Shown here: in pieces, positions 25,707 to 33,399 of the stretch
How the letters are laid out: the number at the start of each line of letters is the position of its first letter
Numbering within the stretch: position 1 is the first letter of the stretch
Origin: Halopseudomonas xinjiangensis
Lineage (GTDB): Bacteria; Pseudomonadota; Gammaproteobacteria; Pseudomonadales; Pseudomonadaceae
Length of the DNA: 64,000 nt
Direction: 5' to 3'
Assembly: GCA_011050525.1 (NCBI GenBank)
Contig: DRFO01000039.1
Span: forward strand, 27,642 to 91,641
Position numbers and translations under genes: made by a program
The notes under the pieces: model-generated
The model's input: the letters and a program-made list of their open reading frames with translations, nothing else
Told to the model about the DNA's origin: nothing
Databases searched by the model: none

Positions 25707-27596
25707 TTAAAAGCTTACGCCGACGCTGACAGCAGCAAAGTCGCGGTCAACAGCGGTGTTGTATTTGCCGTCGAAAAAGTCGGTGTAGCTGATAGACGCC
25801 TGGTACTTGTTGGCGTAATCGGCATTCAAACCAACGCTGATCGACTTGGCATCTTCGGTGAAGTTAGGGCCGTAACCTTCTACGTCATGCGACCAGGCAA
25901 CGTTAGGCGTGAGGTTGATACCTGCGATGACGTTGGCGTAATCCAGCGAGGCACGGACACGGTAGCCATAGGACCAGTCGGTGTAGTAACCGTCGTTTTC
26001 ACACCAGCTGGCGCCTCTGCCTGTAACCTGGGACTCGCAGCTCAATTCTTGTTCCTCGGCCACTTCTGCGCCATAGGGACTCTGACCAAACAGCGAATCG
26101 CGGCCGAACTTGGTTGTGCCGTCACCGGTACCCAAACCACTTATATAGTTAACGCCTGCTTCACCCGCGATCGCCAGACGGCTCGCACCGAAAACGCGGT
26201 CGATAAAGTGAATAGCAGTAACTTGGGCCTGCCAAAACTCCTTGCGCTCATAGCCACGGATTTCGGTGCCCGGTTCTACCAGTGCGTAATCTCGATGAGT
26301 GTTGTCTTGACCAAGGTTGAGAGCAGTACGGCTCATATCACCAGTGTTTATCTGCATCGGCATATTAGGACGATAGCTGATCTCACCCCCAACAGATGTG
26401 CCGCCCAAACTGGTTTGGAAGCTGACGCCGTACAGGCGAATATCCTCTGGGTATTCGAAGAAATAGCCCGCTGGTCCTGTGCTTCCTTCATAGCCAGTAA
26501 TAACCCCGTCGGCGGCTTGCGCGGCCAAGCCTGGGATTTGACTTTCCAGGAACGCCGCTGTTGCGGCCGGAGTTGTGGGATTGTCTATCAACGCTTGATA
26601 AGCGGCGATGGTGCCGCCTGGAAGCAAAACGTTGCCCGCAACGTTAGAGTAGAACGGCGTACGGCTGTGGTAGTTCATTGCATAAAAACCAAACTCGGAA
26701 TCGTTCAGCTCTGGCACGAACCAGCGGAAGGCCACACCAAACTGTCCGTCATCATCAGCTTCTACGTCTTTACGTTGGCGAACGATGTACTGACCCGTTG
26801 GAGCAGCGCCCTGCGGAAAGTCCTGCCCAGTCACCACGAGACGATCAGTACACCCTTTAGCCAGCGTGTCAGAACCAAAGAAAGTACCGCAGTTATCCAG
26901 AACAGTCGGAGCCCACTTGAGCTGGTAGAAGGCTTCCATGCTCAGGTTTTCAGTCAGGCCCTGGGAGAGATACAGCATCTCAACCGGAAGCAGAGCTTCT
27001 TTGACCTCGGCACCCGGACGGCGGAAAGCCGCTACGTCAATCGGGTTGATGGAATTGATGGAGTTGCCGATGAAGGTGCTTTCGCCCCAGCTGACAACCT
27101 GGCGACCCAGACGCACGTTGCCTGGGTTATTGCCAATGGCATAGTTGTGATAAACGAAAGCATCCAGCAGTGCTACACCAGAGCCTTTCTGCAGCGGGTT
27201 GCGGCTTGAATCGTCGATATCATAGAACCGCTGGCTACCGTCTTTGGTTTCAAAGTCGTACCAGTATTTGCCACGGAAGAACGCGCCGGAATCACCGTAG
27301 CGCAGTTCAAGATCGTGGGAACCTTTGAAAATCTTGGAGAAAATATCGCCGCTCTCGTAGTTCAGGCGGCCGTCGTCCGACGTGCGTGCTGCCGCTTCGC
27401 CACCGCTCAATGTATGGATAAAGCGACTGTCCGCATCGGTAGTAGACACGCTCGCACCGATGGACAGTTCGGAATCGAACTGAGCGTCAACAGGTCCGAT
27501 ATTGAAACTGGCGGCACTCGCCAATCCAGTGATGCTGGCCAGGCCGATTGCCAGGGGCAAGGTCGCGAGCGACCAAGCATGCATTTTTTTTGTCAT
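25707..27596 (-). CDS. DUF1302 outer-membrane protein, copy B
   Basis: A 629-residue paralogue of copy A. The start at 27596 (GGAG 7 nt upstream) gives the same signal peptide MTKKMHAWSLATLPLAIGLA; an open extension to 27674 has no ribosome site. The mature part ends AAVSVGVSF with terminal Phe. Compared with copy A it carries an insertion of about 30 residues (around residue 340, containing NPTTPAATAAFLESQIPG) in what should be an exposed loop, and a different short cysteine-containing loop near residue 540 (EEQELSCESQ). Loop-only divergence fits an outer-membrane protein under changing external or substrate selection. Confidence 0.92.
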   Translation of the reverse strand: MTKKMHAWSLATLPLAIGLASITGLASAASFNIGPVDAQFDSELSIGASVSTTDADSRFIHTLSGGEAAARTSDDGRLNYESGDIFSKIFKGSHDLELRYGDSGAFFRGKYWYDFETKDGSQRFYDIDDSSRNPLQKGSGVALLDAFVYHNYAIGNNPGNVRLGRQVVSWGESTFIGNSINSINPIDVAAFRRPGAEVKEALLPVEMLYLSQGLTENLSMEAFYQLKWAPTVLDNCGTFFGSDTLAKGCTDRLVVTGQDFPQGAAPTGQYIVRQRKDVEADDDGQFGVAFRWFVPELNDSEFGFYAMNYHSRTPFYSNVAGNVLLPGGTIAAYQALIDNPTTPAATAAFLESQIPGLAAQAADGVITGYEGSTGPAGYFFEYPEDIRLYGVSFQTSLGGTSVGGEISYRPNMPMQINTGDMSRTALNLGQDNTHRDYALVEPGTEIRGYERKEFWQAQVTAIHFIDRVFGASRLAIAGEAGVNYISGLGTGDGTTKFGRDSLFGQSPYGAEVAEEQELSCESQVTGRGASWCENDGYYTDWSYGYRVRASLDYANVIAGINLTPNVAWSHDVEGYGPNFTEDAKSISVGLNADYANKYQASISYTDFFDGKYNTAVDRDFAAVSVGVSF

Positions 27597-27673
27597 TGTG
27601 CTGCTCCGTTTGGGATGACATGAACCTGTGTATCCAGAGACACGTTCAGGACGCACGCAGTCTGTCATGAGCA

Positions 27674-27689
27674 CAAGTCAAAAGACTTG
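27674..27689. promoter_or_regulatory. Perfect palindrome in the copy B divergent promoter region
   Basis: CAAGTC-AAAA-GACTTG is a perfect 6-bp-arm inverted repeat in the 27597-28041 intergenic region, overlapping the TTGCCCCAG box. Copy A lacks an equivalent palindrome. It could be a regulator site or a chance hairpin. Confidence 0.3.
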
Positions 27690-27723
27690 CCCCAGTAGGC
27701 CAACTTATTTGACTTAAACGGCC

Positions 27724-27738
27724 ATTCACGTGATGAAT
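27724..27738. promoter_or_regulatory. Candidate operator ATTCA-N5-TGAAT, copy B
   Basis: ATTCA-CGTGA-TGAAT lies 128 bp from the DUF1302 copy B start codon, the same offset and arms as at 22523-22537, with a different 5-bp centre. The rest of the 445-bp gene-free stretch 27597-28041 shows no other recognisable element. Confidence 0.55.
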
Positions 27739-28041
27739 TCATCCTATAAGGCGGCTCCATCTGCCGAGCATCAGCCGCAGCGGCCAGTGGCTATGGTCGA
27801 TAATAGGAGCTCTCTATATAGAACATATCAGACGTTTAGCCTATTACTTCGAAGCGATTTGCCGGTTACTATTGGCACTAAAGATGTGCCGGCAGGAGAC
27901 CGACAAGGCCATGAGGTATGAGAGCGCTTAGCGTTTCACATCGCGGAATACTATTTCGTAATTGACCGCCAATCAGGTCAACGATATGCTGCCGCAACGA
28001 GACAAAAACAAATTACGTCCTTCCTTTTCAGGATCTGTGAA

Positions 28042-29070
28042 ATGCTCGACACCCGCAAGGACGCGTCCTTTGCAAGAATTCGTGAACGTTCATTCTGGGT
28101 GCCACTCATCGGTCAGGCATTGCAGCACTACGGCGTATCTTTGCAGCACTCCGGGCTGGCGCAAACGCTTATCAAGGATGCTGAGGGAACTAGCGGATTT
28201 CTGGAACAAGCGTCATGCTCCCTGATCTGGACCGAGGCAGCACGCCTCTCAGATGACACCTTTCTGGGATTGCGCTTGAATCGTCTGTTCTGTCCTACTC
28301 CCTTTAATGCACTTGCCCTGACTGCACAGGCCAGCCCCACGGTTGGTGCTGCATTGAATCATCTAACGCGGTTTTTTCCGGTGGTCAGCTCCCAGGTCAA
28401 GCTTGAGATTCGAGCCCACGAATCCCATGTGGAGCTGCACCTGCATCCACAGGGCGAGGTGCATTTTCAGCACATGGAAGCAGTGATGGGTTACCTGACC
28501 CGACTGTTCAAGCATCTGGAGCAGGGAATAGAGGAATTGGTGACCGCTGTGCGGCTCAACCGGCCCGCTACTGAATTGAATGATTGCGCACGGCTGCTGG
28601 GATGCCAGACCGTAATAAGCGGTGATGCCTACTCCCTGACCCTCCGGGGCGAGTTGCTGGAAACTCCCCAGATAACCGCCGATCCTTTTCTGTTACCCCG
28701 CCTGGTGGACACGATGCAGGATTTGTTGGCCAGCCTGCCCAGCAATTTCCTTGTAGATCAGGTGAAACACCGCATACAGCTACTGCTGGGCTCGGGGGAC
28801 ATTTCCGAGGAGCGCATAGCCGGACCGCTGAACATCAGTCCGCGGCACCTGCGCCGCAAGTTGAACCAGGAAGGCACATCCTACGAGCAACTGGTTGATG
28901 AAGTGCGCAAGGAAGCCGCCATCCGCATGATTGGTGAAGGCAGCTTATCCCTGACCAGCATCGCCTATGAACTGGGTTTTCTTGATCCGAGCAGCTTTAC
29001 CCGCGCCTTTCGCCGCTGGACCGATATGAGCCCGACGGCGTTCCGCCGCCAGGTCATACTTCAGAACTGA
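28042..29070 (+). CDS. AraC-family transcriptional regulator, copy B
   Basis: A 342-residue paralogue of the regulator at 22665. Residues ~1-215 form the ligand-binding domain (TVGAALNHLTRFFPVVSSQV is shared in pattern with copy A); residues ~240-335 hold the HTH pair, with NISPRHLRRKLNQEGTSYEQ and LGFLDPSSFTRAFRRWTDMS. The N-terminal domain is more diverged than the DNA-binding domain, which fits different effectors with similar operators. AGGA lies 8 nt before ATG. It is divergent from the DUF1302-DUF1329 copy B operon and ends 2 bp from the convergent methyltransferase gene. Confidence 0.93.
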   Translation: MLDTRKDASFARIRERSFWVPLIGQALQHYGVSLQHSGLAQTLIKDAEGTSGFLEQASCSLIWTEAARLSDDTFLGLRLNRLFCPTPFNALALTAQASPTVGAALNHLTRFFPVVSSQVKLEIRAHESHVELHLHPQGEVHFQHMEAVMGYLTRLFKHLEQGIEELVTAVRLNRPATELNDCARLLGCQTVISGDAYSLTLRGELLETPQITADPFLLPRLVDTMQDLLASLPSNFLVDQVKHRIQLLLGSGDISEERIAGPLNISPRHLRRKLNQEGTSYEQLVDEVRKEAAIRMIGEGSLSLTSIAYELGFLDPSSFTRAFRRWTDMSPTAFRRQVILQN

Positions 29071-29072
29071 TA

Positions 29073-29924
29073 CTACTGCTTGATGAACAGCAGGGTCATG
29101 CGATCGCTTTCACCAATAGCCAGATTATGCGCACGATTTTCACCGGCGTTACGCAATGTCGGCGGCAACGACCATACGCCTTCAGGGTGATCAGTCGAAT
29201 CCTGCGGATTCTGATTGATTGGGCTGCGTGACAGCAGCTCAAAACCAGCGCCCTGGGCCAGTTCCACGACCAAGTCTTCACTAACGTAACCGGTCTTGAC
29301 CATATTCTCCAGGCTCAGGCCCGGTCTTGCGCGGTGCTCGACCAAGCCGAGCATTCCGCCGGGCTTGAGCACCTCATAGAGCTTCGAGAAGACCACCTCG
29401 GTTTCCTCCCGGCCCGCAGCCAGCCAGTTATGCACGTTGCGAAAGGTCAGCACCCGATCCGCAGTACCCGGCTCGGCGATAGGCTGGCCCGGTTCGTAAT
29501 TGAGTACGGCCATCTCGACCTTGTCAAAGTCGCCGCGCCCTTCGTCCATCTTGGTTTCAAATTCAGCCCGGGATTTTCTGAGATATTCGTTGGGGCTGTC
29601 CGGATCAAAGTGAGCAGCGATCAGACGTCCGTCTTCCCTGACCAGGGAAGCGAGAATTTCGGTGTACCACCCAGCTCCCGGCCAGACCTCAACAACAGTG
29701 TGATCCGCTTTGACCGCAAAAAACTCGAGCGTACCTTCCGGGTTACGGTGGGCATCACGCATCACATTGGTGATCGACCGCTTGGCGTTGCCCACTGCCT
29801 CGCTAATTTTCTGACGTTCGTCCATGCTCAATAAAGGCGGCGACGCCTCTATGGTCGTAGGCTGCTGAGCCTGCACCAGCCCTACCACCGTCAGCGCCAC
29901 GGCAGCTACAATTACCTTCAGCAT
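29073..29924 (-). CDS. Exported class I SAM-dependent methyltransferase-like protein
   Basis: A 283-residue protein with a clear signal peptide (residues ~1-20, ending LVQAQ), so it is probably periplasmic. The body matches a seven-strand methyltransferase fold: DHTVVEVWPGAGWYTEILAS (residues ~72-91, motif I VEVWPGAGW), RVLTFRNVHNWL (~158-169) and LKPGGMLGLVEHRARPG (~187-203). Homologues are annotated only as exported methyltransferases. A periplasmic location is odd because SAM is cytosolic, so the enzyme may be degenerate or use another ligand. It is divergent from the radical SAM operon; whether it is related is unknown. Confidence 0.8.
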   Translation of the reverse strand: MLKVIVAAVALTVVGLVQAQQPTTIEASPPLLSMDERQKISEAVGNAKRSITNVMRDAHRNPEGTLEFFAVKADHTVVEVWPGAGWYTEILASLVREDGRLIAAHFDPDSPNEYLRKSRAEFETKMDEGRGDFDKVEMAVLNYEPGQPIAEPGTADRVLTFRNVHNWLAAGREETEVVFSKLYEVLKPGGMLGLVEHRARPGLSLENMVKTGYVSEDLVVELAQGAGFELLSRSPINQNPQDSTDHPEGVWSLPPTLRNAGENRAHNLAIGESDRMTLLFIKQ

Positions 29925-30070
29925 TTATGCACTCCAGATCGTCAATTTTTTTTACCCTAACAGTTGGACACATTTGAGTCACATTTTGTGCCGGTTTAGT
30001 TCATTCATGCCTGTAACATCGAGCTAAGGAAGACCTCTACTTTATATACACGATCCGGGAGGACTCAGTT

Positions 30071-31036
30071 TTGCGCGACACTTTACCGCTACTCAACCAG
30101 CTCGACTTCCCTGCCATCCATCGCGGCGAGCTCGAGGTATTGCAGGTCAATCTCACGTACCTGTGCAATCAACGTTGCCTGCACTGCCATGTCAACGCAG
30201 GGCCGACCCGTACCGAGGCCATGTCTGATGAGATGATCCAGGTGCTGTATGCGGTGATCGATGCCCACTCGGTGGGGACTCTGGATCTGACCGGTGGCGC
30301 GCCGGAAATGCACCCACGCTTCCGTGAAATCGTGACGCACGCCCGGAGTGAAGGGCTGGATGTGATAGACCGCTGTAATCTGACCATCCTTTCCGAGCCA
30401 GGTTACGAAGGCACCGCTGAGTTTCTGGCCGACCAGCAGGTCACAGTCTCTGCCTCCCTGCCCTGCTATTCGCGCGACAACGTCGACAAACAGCGTGGTG
30501 ACGGCGTGTTCGAGCGCAGTATTACTGGCCTGCAAGAACTCAATCAGCTGGGTTACGGTCAGCCCGGCAGCGGCCTGGTGTTGAATCTCGTCTACAATCC
30601 CCAGGGAGCCAGCCTCCCACCACCGCAGGCCGCATTGGAGAACGATTACAAGGAGCACTTGTTTGAAGATTTCGGCATTGTGTTCAACCAGTTGCATACC
30701 ATCACCAATCAGCCTATCGCGCGCTTTGGCAGTACGCTGGTAAGCAAGGGGCAGTTCAATGGCTATATGCAGCTGTTGCGCGACAATTTCAGCGAAGCGA
30801 ACCTGCCCGGACTGATGTGCCGTTCGCAGGTGAGCGTCGATTGGCAGGGCTATCTGTACGACTGCGATTTCAACCAGATGCTGGACTTGCCCATGCCGCT
30901 AGTCGCGCGCGAGCGTAGCCACTTGAGGGATTTACTGGGCAGCGCTTTGGCGGGCCGCCGGATAGCCACCCGCGACCACTGCTTCGCCTGCACTGCCGGA
31001 CAGGGTTCCAGTTGTGGCGGTGCGCTGGAACATTAA
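30071..31036 (+). CDS. arsS: Radical SAM protein ArsS-like (arsenosugar-type biosynthesis)
   Basis: A 321-residue radical SAM enzyme. The 4Fe-4S motif CNQRCLHC (CX3CX2C) is near residues 32-39, TGGAPEMHP at ~76-84 is the SAM-binding GGE-like motif, and the C-terminal part has further cysteines (LMCRSQ, YDCDFNQ, CFACTAGQGSSCGG) for an auxiliary cluster, as in ArsS/DUF3641 proteins. Characterised ArsS transfers a deoxyadenosyl-derived sugar to methylated arsenic. Start is TTG at 30071 with GGAGG 8 nt upstream. First gene of a six-gene operon whose two last members belong to families named after arsenosugar synthesis. No ArsM is in the window, so the true substrate is open. Confidence 0.85.
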   Translation: MRDTLPLLNQLDFPAIHRGELEVLQVNLTYLCNQRCLHCHVNAGPTRTEAMSDEMIQVLYAVIDAHSVGTLDLTGGAPEMHPRFREIVTHARSEGLDVIDRCNLTILSEPGYEGTAEFLADQQVTVSASLPCYSRDNVDKQRGDGVFERSITGLQELNQLGYGQPGSGLVLNLVYNPQGASLPPPQAALENDYKEHLFEDFGIVFNQLHTITNQPIARFGSTLVSKGQFNGYMQLLRDNFSEANLPGLMCRSQVSVDWQGYLYDCDFNQMLDLPMPLVARERSHLRDLLGSALAGRRIATRDHCFACTAGQGSSCGGALEH

Positions 31037-31060
31037 AAGGTCATTTAACAAGGAAGCAAC

Positions 31061-32443
31061 ATGGCACTGTCGGGATTGGTTGGCGTGTTTTTCTGGGGAT
31101 TCCTGTTGGCGTATGGCGCGCTGATGTTCTGGCTTTCCCCGCGCAGTGTGACCCTGGGCGGCTTCTTCAACGGCGAAGACAGCCTGGGACGCAAGGCCTC
31201 CCCTTTCCTCCTCACCACTAGCATTTTCATCAGCTGGATATTTGCCAAATCGGTTACCAATGCGGCCAATCTCGGTGCCGAGTTCGGCCTGATCGGCGGG
31301 CTGGCCTACGCAACCTACTGGCTTTCCATACCCTTGTGTGGCTTTGTCATCTATCGGTTGCGCCGCCGGTTCGGCGCCACCAGTCTGGTCAGCTTTCTGA
31401 CATCCAATTACGGACGGGCCGCCGCGCTGGCCTTTTCCGCCGCGATTCTGATACGCCTGTTCAATGAAGTCTGGAGCAATACCGCTGTGGTCGGCGGATA
31501 TTACGGCGATACCGGCAGCCTTCAGTTCATCGGTTCGGCGCTGCTGTTTACCGCCGTTACGCTGGCCTACAGCCTGCGCGGCGGCCTGCGCAGTTCCATC
31601 CTGACCGATGCGGCCCAGGCCGCCATTTTCGTCGTTGCGCTGATCTGGGTACTTGGGTTGGTGCTGCCCCAACACTCGGCCGCCGAGCTTACGAGCACCA
31701 GTAGCTGGGCCATGAACGCCGGTGTAGACCTGCTGTTGGTTGCCTGCCTGCAATTGGTCAGCTATCCCTTTCATGATCCGGTGCTGACCGACCGCGGCTT
31801 CATCAGCGAGGAACGCAGCATGCTGCGCGCCTTCATCCTGGCAGGGGTGCTCGGCTTTATTGCCATTCTAGCGTTCAGCCTGATCGGGGTGCATGCCGAT
31901 CTGGTAGGCATTGGCGCGTCGGGCAACGTGCCCGCCGCATTGGCCAAGACGCTGGGGATCGGCGCCCTGCTGGTGATGACCGTAGTGATGATTTCCGCTG
32001 CTGGCTCGACCCTGGATTCTACTTTTTCCAGCCTGGCACGCCTGGCCGGCAAGGAGCTGCCAGCCCTTGCCGGACGCGACCTGGGCAGCAAAGCCATCGG
32101 TATAGGCATGGCGACCATGGTGCTCTTCGCCCTGTTCGGCAATCTGCCGATGCTGGCAGGCACTGACATCCTCAAGGCCACCACGATCAGCGGCACCATG
32201 GTGATTGGCATGGCGCCGGTTTTCATTCTGCATGGGCTGGTCCGGCCCACCGCGTTGGGTTTTCATCTGAGCTTCTGGACCGGTCTGCTACTGGGCATTG
32301 CATTGATCTTCGACTGGATTCCAGCTGCCTGGGCCATCGGTGATGGCAAATATGCGCTGCTGCTCGGGACCAATCTTTACGGGCTGCTGTTATGCACAGC
32401 GGGCTACCTGGCGCCCGGCTTGCTCAGGAGCAGCCGCGAATGA
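31061..32443 (+). CDS. Sodium:solute symporter family protein
   Basis: A 460-residue inner-membrane protein with about thirteen hydrophobic segments, of the SSS (LeuT-fold) family. SWIFAKSVTNAANLGAEFGL (residues ~50-69), the NEVWSNTAVVGGYYGD segment (~136-151) and SYPFHDPVLTDRGFISEERS (~230-249) fit the SSS pattern. AAGGAAG lies 6 nt before ATG, 24 bp after arsS. Its place in the operon suggests import or export of the precursor or product of the ArsS pathway, but the solute is unknown. Confidence 0.85.
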   Translation: MALSGLVGVFFWGFLLAYGALMFWLSPRSVTLGGFFNGEDSLGRKASPFLLTTSIFISWIFAKSVTNAANLGAEFGLIGGLAYATYWLSIPLCGFVIYRLRRRFGATSLVSFLTSNYGRAAALAFSAAILIRLFNEVWSNTAVVGGYYGDTGSLQFIGSALLFTAVTLAYSLRGGLRSSILTDAAQAAIFVVALIWVLGLVLPQHSAAELTSTSSWAMNAGVDLLLVACLQLVSYPFHDPVLTDRGFISEERSMLRAFILAGVLGFIAILAFSLIGVHADLVGIGASGNVPAALAKTLGIGALLVMTVVMISAAGSTLDSTFSSLARLAGKELPALAGRDLGSKAIGIGMATMVLFALFGNLPMLAGTDILKATTISGTMVIGMAPVFILHGLVRPTALGFHLSFWTGLLLGIALIFDWIPAAWAIGDGKYALLLGTNLYGLLLCTAGYLAPGLLRSSRE

Positions 32444-33399
32444 GGGCCGGCCGCGATTGTCCGCTGGACTACCGGTTGCCTGAAGACAGCTTTCTCGGCG
32501 AGCCGTTATTCGACTGCGAGGCGCTCTACGTGGTGGGTGGCCTGTATGGCAACCGCCAGGCCCTGGGGGCGCTGGAAAAGCGTTTGGCGGCCGAGCCAGG
32601 TGCCAAGGCTGTATTCAACGGCGATGCCCATTGGTTCGATCGTAGCCCTGAAGTGTTTGCCGATATCGAAAAGCGTCTATCAGCACACCTGGTGTTGCGC
32701 GGCAATGTGGAAACCGAGCTGGGCCGTGCCGACGCGAGTGCAGGTTGCGGCTGCGGCTATCCTGATGAGGTTGACGAACAGACCGTTGAGTGGTCAAACA
32801 GTATTCATGCTCAGTTGCTGAAAACAGTCCACGGGCTGGAGGGGATGGCGGCCAGTCTGGCGGCTCGCCCTCCCACCGCGTTGGTCAGTGTAGGCGGCAA
32901 GCACATCGCGATTACCCATGGCGACGAGCAGTCGCTGGCCGGTTGGGGTTGTGCACGAACGGCCCTGGCCCAAGCATCCCGGCAGCAGGCGCTGGCGCAG
33001 TGGTGCGCCACACGCGACATTGCCGTGCTGGCAACCAGTCACACCTGCGCGCCGGCAGCGCTGGCGCTGGATCGCTGCGCCGTCATCAACAATGGCGCAG
33101 CGGGCATGCCCAACTTCGACAACGGCCGTTATGGATTAGTCAGTCGCATCGCGCTGAAACCGCATCCCGCCGCGTTGTATCGGGCCAAGCTGGCGGGGTT
33201 GATCATCGAAGCGCTCCCCCTGGGCTATGATCATCAGGCGTTCGTGCAGGAGTTCGACCGGCAGTGGCCCGCCGATTCCCCCGCTGCCTTGTCCTACCGC
33301 CCTCGCCTGCTTGATGGCACGCTCCACTCGCCCCATTCCGCTCTGCTGGCCGGTTTCAGCCTGAGCCAAACCTTGTGTGCCCTGGAGGGCATTGATTAA
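32440..33399 (+). CDS. Metallophosphoesterase-like protein with an altered first metal motif
   Basis: About 319 residues, beginning at an ATG that overlaps the symporter stop by 4 bp (ATGA); an upstream in-frame start at 32392 lies inside the symporter gene and is less likely. It looks like a calcineurin-type phosphoesterase: VFNGDAHWFD (residues ~57-66), LRGNVETE (~85-92) and ITHGDEQ (~165-171). However, the first motif reads VVGGLYGNRQ instead of the usual GDxHGN, so the Asp and His that bind metal are absent, and GNHE is GNVE. A CGCGYP insert follows. It may be catalytically altered or inactive. In the arsenosugar-type operon it could act on a phosphorylated sugar intermediate. Confidence 0.75.
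   Translation: MRAGRDCPLDYRLPEDSFLGEPLFDCEALYVVGGLYGNRQALGALEKRLAAEPGAKAVFNGDAHWFDRSPEVFADIEKRLSAHLVLRGNVETELGRADASAGCGCGYPDEVDEQTVEWSNSIHAQLLKTVHGLEGMAASLAARPPTALVSVGGKHIAITHGDEQSLAGWGCARTALAQASRQQALAQWCATRDIAVLATSHTCAPAALALDRCAVINNGAAGMPNFDNGRYGLVSRIALKPHPAALYRAKLAGLIIEALPLGYDHQAFVQEFDRQWPADSPAALSYRPRLLDGTLHSPHSALLAGFSLSQTLCALEGID

Noticed and set aside
25887..27209. 440-residue plus-strand frame
   Set aside because: Antisense to DUF1302 copy B; similar antisense frames appear in copy A, which shows they follow from codon bias.
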